A DNA stretch of 64,000 nt, taken from the NCBI RefSeq assembly GCF_008831285.2, contig NW_022204764.1:1-64000 (forward strand). The letters are read 5' to 3'. The stretch is from Nymphaea colorata (Eukaryota; Streptophyta; Magnoliopsida; Nymphaeales; Nymphaeaceae). The translations under genes were made by a program, and so were the position numbers. Shown in pieces: positions 59,887 to 64,000 of this stretch. The notes below the pieces were generated by a model. The model worked only from the letters and a program-made list of their open reading frames with translations. It ran no database searches and was not told the origin of the DNA. The first letter of the stretch is position 1. Every line of letters begins with the position of its first letter.

Positions 59887-60023
59887 TGAGAAGCTAAGTT
59901 TTATCTAATAATAATTAATTGCTGCTTTTAATAATGCACTCTACATAGAGGGAAAGACATGCAAGCCATTTCGACAAATCGCTTGATCGAAAAGAACCAA
60001 AATAGTAAAAGTGCAAGTGGAAA

Positions 60024-62571
60024 ATGCGAATCATGTCATCTAAGCCTATAGAAAAAAACAGTGATCGTTCAGAATACTCGTATCCTTCTCCTCGTATGAA
60101 TCACTGCTCAGTCTTCTACAAAGGAAAGATATACGTTTGGGGTGGCATCACTTCAGAGGTTGAGCCAAAATCTAACCCTTTATTCCTCCACATTTACGAA
60201 ATCGACTCGAAGAAATGGAAGCGGGTATGGACCAAAACAACATGCAAGGATCTTGATTCTTTCTCAGGACAGTGCCACGCAATCATCAATAACCGATGGT
60301 ACTTATTCGGCGGGGTCGGCAAGGATGATGAATACATTTCAGATTTGTGGAGATTCAACCTTGATTCAATAGAGTGGGTTAAATGTGATCAAAAAGGCGA
60401 ACAGCCAAGTCCATCAGAAGGAGGCCGACTTATTGCAGTCTAGAAAAACTGGCTTCTTCATTTTGAAGGATTCAACTCACGTAGCACAGTAAGCAAGCAT
60501 TATGCTTTCTTTATACAATCGACACTAAATCGTGGCATCGCTGTGAGGGAAACTATGAGTATTCACTTAAGTTTCGTCTTGGGACTGCTCTCTGTGTTCA
60601 CAATGGTCGAATTTTCATGTTCGGTGGGGCATACCAATCAGGTGAAAAGCTCCAGTACCTAAACGATATGTACGAGCTGATAGTTCAACTTCCCACCAGA
60701 GTTAGCAAGGCAAGGCTTGATATTAGAGTGATAAGTAAGTCATCCCATCTTCCTCCCCGATGCGATCATTCTCTTTTTCATTAAATAGGGACTATCTCTG
60801 CCTGCTGGAGGTCATAATGAAGATTAGTTTTTCACAGACTATGGATTTACAATATGAAAACCTAGCTATGGATCGCAAACCCTTCATATCACTTTTCAGC
60901 ATTGAAGCGGATTGGTTTCTCTTTCGCAATTTCAAATGGAGAATTCTTTTTATTTGGAGGGCTTACTAAACATGAAAATGGAAGATGTAGTTGATGAATG
61001 ACCTTTGGTCTGTGAAGGTAGGATTGGATAGTCTGAACTATAATGAGGAAGAAAATGAAATCACTGAATCTTCTTATAATTATGCATGCTGCCTTTGCTA
61101 CGAGAAACGAAAAAACTTTGTATTTGCTTGTAAACCATTTTCAAGCCAATCAATAAATGACTTTAAGTAAACTATTGAATATCCTTTTGCTGCTTTCGGA
61201 TTATTAATTGATAACTCTCTCATGCTAGGAGCTACTGAGATAATGGTTCAGTTCGATAAGGATTCTCATGGCTTATACTATATAAAAGTTGAAGATAACG
61301 GTAAACCAAACTGGGAGTAGTAGGAATTTTTGTCAAGCATGGTCTCTTTCTGCAGCCAAAACCAACTTATGCTGGTGGGGTCTGATAAAAAGGTCAAGAG
61401 AAGCATCATAAGGAGCAACCAAGCGAAATAATATGGAGTAAACCTTAAACTAGGCTGTTTGAGGCTGGGAAAGCGCTTTTTGACTGTTTCTTATTTTGGA
61501 TAATTGCTTCGAGTGCATCTTTTTTATGAGGAGAGTGGAAGTGATGAAAATGAAGGCCGCTAGTACTTTATGCGCTATTATGTTTTTGATGAAAAAACGA
61601 AAAAACTAGTTGATCCAGGCATGAGTAGTAATCAATAATTTATTGACCATGAATACTGGAAGTATGTCAGATAAGTCTTGGCAGGTAAAATTTACAAAAA
61701 TGTTGTATACATCTTTGATACCATCATTGACGATGAAGATCAAGAGCTCAAATGCAAAGTAGAGCTTAATGATTTATTTTTGGAAACACTGAAGATATTG
61801 AAAAGCTTAAAAGGCACGGATATTGCATAAATGACTCAATCGACATCTCTCTTAAGGCCTACTTATCAGCTTTGTATCTGAAAAATGACTACTTTTCAAT
61901 CAACATCGGCTTTGGAAACACCTTGACAAACATAAATTTGCAATATTCACTCTAGCAGATTGATCGCTTGTGCAAAACAGGAAACGCAATTGAGCTGGAT
62001 GGAGTAGTATAGTTTGATTTCAAGTTCGCAGAATTCTACTATCTAAGGAAATTCCTCACAATAGTAACTTTTGTTTAATTTAGAAACAAACCATCGCTTT
62101 TTTAGCAATGGGATGCTACTTTATTACAAAAATCGGCTTATTTGCCGCCATAGGCCACCTTTGGGATAAATGGTTCCTATCTTCTCACTTAAAATTGAGT
62201 ACAGATTGCATACCAATTTTTGGATTCGCCTAGTTACCATAGAATGTGCCCCACAATGCATCAAAAACAGTATTTTATTTATTATGTAGGCCTTTAACTT
62301 TACCATTATGCTGGAAAAGATGCTTTCCCGCCTTAATTTCGTCTAAGAAAGCTTCAGGAGCAGAAGCTCTTAGTTCTTACCAATGTCTACACTTCCGCAC
62401 CCAAAGGCGAGGATATAAGAACCTGAATATCCAGATCCTGCTGTCCAAAAGAGAAAGTCTTTACTCGAAAACAATGAATAAAAAGGAATCAAAAAACGAT
62501 ATTTTGAACGCAACTATGATGAGCCACGAAAAAGAACGAAAAGAGAGTAAATATATAAAATATTATAGTGA
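60024..62571 (+). CDS. Kelch propeller fused to a MORC-like GHKL ATPase domain
   Basis: From ATG 60024 (a second ATG at 60033 is possible) six kelch-type blades follow: YKGKIYVWGG, NNRWYLFGGV, a degenerate third, HNGRIFMFGGA, YLCLLGGH and SNGEFFLFGGL, the last closing with MNDLWSVKV. The frame then runs into a GHKL domain of MORC type: YPFAAFGLLIDNSLMLGATE (motif I), YYIKVEDNGKP (motif II), EYGVNLKLGCLRLGKRF (motif III), ISLKAYLSALYL and GMLLYYKNRLI. A basic Lys/Arg/Glu tail ends at TGA 62569-62571. MORC proteins are chromatin-compacting ATPases and kelch propellers bind proteins. The catalytic Glu of motif I is Leu (61201-61203) and DxGxG is DNGKP, so ATP hydrolysis is doubtful. Several one-base corrections in T runs are needed, including the one at about 60992 that joins the two parts. 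Confidence 0.8.
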
Positions 62572-62743
62572 AAAAGCAGAATTCACTCCACCGAATTACA
62601 AGCCCAAGGAAGCCGATCAGGAAGGGCGAAGACACGGCACATGAGCCAATCCAGCAGTCAGAATCGAACCCAGCTATTTTAATAGAGCACTAGGACAGCT
62701 CCATACAAGAAATCAAGCATTTGTGAAGCAAAAGAGTAAATGA

Positions 62744-63592
62744 TCACTTATTCCTGCATTTCTAACACTCATAAGTTCCCACATAATCCATTCTCATATA
62801 AGGCACTTACCGAAGCGCTACTTGGGCTTTCCGTTGATGGCATTTTTGACAGAGAACAAATACCCGCTTTAATTCAGATGATTTGCACATTGGGCAGTCT
62901 GGCTTGCGAGTAGCCCATTAATATAGGCATTTGAAGTGGTATGGATGGCCACAACGAGTTGAAACATTACTTCCTGCCTCTAAACAAATTGAGCAAATTT
63001 GATCACTAGTATAGGAGTGAAACGTTTTCCTTTATTTTCGCTATTCTGCTGGAGTGAGGTCTATGATGTTGGACAATGAAAGACTGTTATTTACAACAGC
63101 ATTTTTTCTCACCTCTTAGGCTTTTTCCTTACAAAGACACCCAATTATTTTTTATCTAATTTTGGAATTCCAGAGACTATGCAGCATAAAGCAACGAAAA
63201 TGACTGTAAGAGTTACAATAACGATAATGGTTACTTTGGTTTGATTAGATGATGGGATAAGGCATGATGTTAGGACTGGATTTTAAATACTTGAAGCTGA
63301 GGATCGCAGCATTGTGTCCCACACTCAGATATCCCATATGTGACCGTAGTCGATTCTGGCTGATTAGAATTACTTTCTTGGGGAGATTATTGAAGGATTG
63401 ATTACAGGAGCTGAAGAAGTAAGCAGTTGAGTTATTTTGAGCACATGCTTGGAAGCATACTTTGCATCCATTATCAGTCTGTACGCAACTGAGAGGGCAC
63501 GAATCGTCTTTTGAGAAGACTAGATACGCAAAAAGCGTAAATAGTGGCCAGAAAAAGACAAAACGGCTCCCATTAATAATATGCTTCCTCAT
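62744..63592 (-). CDS. Transmembrane RING-finger E3 ubiquitin ligase
   Basis: Reads from ATG at 63592 to TGA at 62744-62746. An N-terminal signal/anchor (FVFFWPLFTLFAYLVFS) leads to a Cys-rich outer domain (CPLSCVQTDNGCKVCFQAC), then a membrane span (VTIIVIVTLTVIFVALCCIV). The cytosolic part carries a RING-H2-type finger, CSICLEAG followed by TRCGHPYHFKCLYEWATRK and CPMC, with eight metal ligands in the right spacing. A second Cys cluster (CQKC, CEKC) lies near the C-terminus. RING proteins of this layout ubiquitinate membrane or luminal cargo. The three segments lie in two frames, so a 29-nt intron near 63110 and a small indel near 63250 are inferred. Confidence 0.8.
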
Positions 63593-63735
63593 AATAATAT
63601 TATTAAGACCAAGAGAGCTTTAAATCTAACCATTGCTCTTGATATGGAATTAAATATATTTATTTTTATTTTTCTTGATTAATTTTTTGATTAACAAGAC
63701 TAATTAATCTAATCTTTTTATTTTATTGCACACCC

Positions 63736-64000
63736 ATGGTTTCCGCCTTTTCTGTGCCGAAAGCAAAAAGAGGTCCTCATTCATTGATTTAGACGAAAAA
63801 ATCCCAGACAATCCTGGTCCTGGGCAGTACAAGTATCTCCCTTTTTATGCAGCCCATAAAACAGCCCCAAAATCGTCAAGAGCACTGACCCACTTTACAG
63901 GTATATGGTTTAACTAAGGAAGCTTCGGAAAGGATATCCGTCGAGATGAGAAATCAAACAATCCAGGACCAGGAGCCTACGAGCCAAAAGAATCTCTTGT
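63736..64000 (+). CDS. SHIPPO-repeat (ODF3-like) axonemal protein, cut by the window end
   Basis: A start at ATG 63736 (MVSAFSVPKAK) is followed, after a one-base shift in an A run near 63768, by FIDLDEKIPDNPGPGQYKYL. An 18-nt intron (GTATATGGTTTAACTAAG, about 63900-63917) joins TGSFGKDIRRDE and SNNPGPGAYEPKESL. PGPGxY is the core of the SHIPPO/STPGR repeat of outer-dense-fibre-like proteins, which line the inside of axonemal microtubules in cilia. The repeat array continues beyond base 64000, so the gene is partial here. Confidence 0.85.

Overview
The window is the end of a ciliate macronuclear chromosome. It opens with a telomere of CCCCAA repeats, and everything after it is eukaryotic: densely packed protein genes on both strands, tiny spliceosomal introns and no operons. 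The genetic code identifies the group. TAA and TAG occur inside almost every gene exactly where the protein family requires glutamate: the E of kinase APE and KPEN motifs, the E of the PSHLE motif of 2-oxoglutarate dehydrogenase, and the E before the CC tail of a Rab. TGA is the only terminator. UAA/UAG = Glu is the peritrich ciliate code (translation table 30), not the Gln code of Tetrahymena or Paramecium, so a peritrich such as a Vorticella/Carchesium/Epistylis relative is the best guess. Introns are about 16-24 nt, most often 20 nt, GT...AG. All gene models below use TGA as the only stop.

Layout. 1-5.3 kb is subtelomeric and gene-poor: two small paralogous genes, long AT-rich spacers, and a gene for a CENP-B/pogo-type DNA-binding protein without a transposase domain. 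5.5-16.6 kb: a GT64 exostosin-like glycosyltransferase, an Aurora-like kinase with many frame breaks, a TBC Rab-GAP, and several coiled-coil or membrane proteins of unknown function. 16.9-24.6 kb: one very large USP9X/USP24-type deubiquitinase. 24.6-35.5 kb: two convergent Myb genes, a secreted Cu/Zn superoxide dismutase, an EF-hand-like protein, a VDAC porin, a kinase and a Rab21-like GTPase. 35.7-45.4 kb: a tandem pair of STK32-like kinases, the E1 subunit of 2-oxoglutarate dehydrogenase and a HEAT-type MON2-like protein. 45.6-64 kb: membrane and ciliate-specific proteins, a ULK-like kinase fused to EF-hands, a double-domain adenosine deaminase whose first half has lost its zinc ligands, a kelch-GHKL (MORC-like) fusion protein, a transmembrane RING E3 and the start of a SHIPPO-repeat axonemal protein.

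The genes are housekeeping and signalling functions rather than a linked pathway: mitochondrial metabolism and transport (OGDH, VDAC), membrane traffic (Rab21, TBC, MON2), ubiquitin (USP, RING) and calcium/kinase signalling. Convergent neighbours are often separated by only 40-120 bp. Several otherwise convincing genes need single-base corrections in short A/T runs to stay in frame. These may be assembly homopolymer errors or real lesions, so exact exon joins in those genes are approximate.
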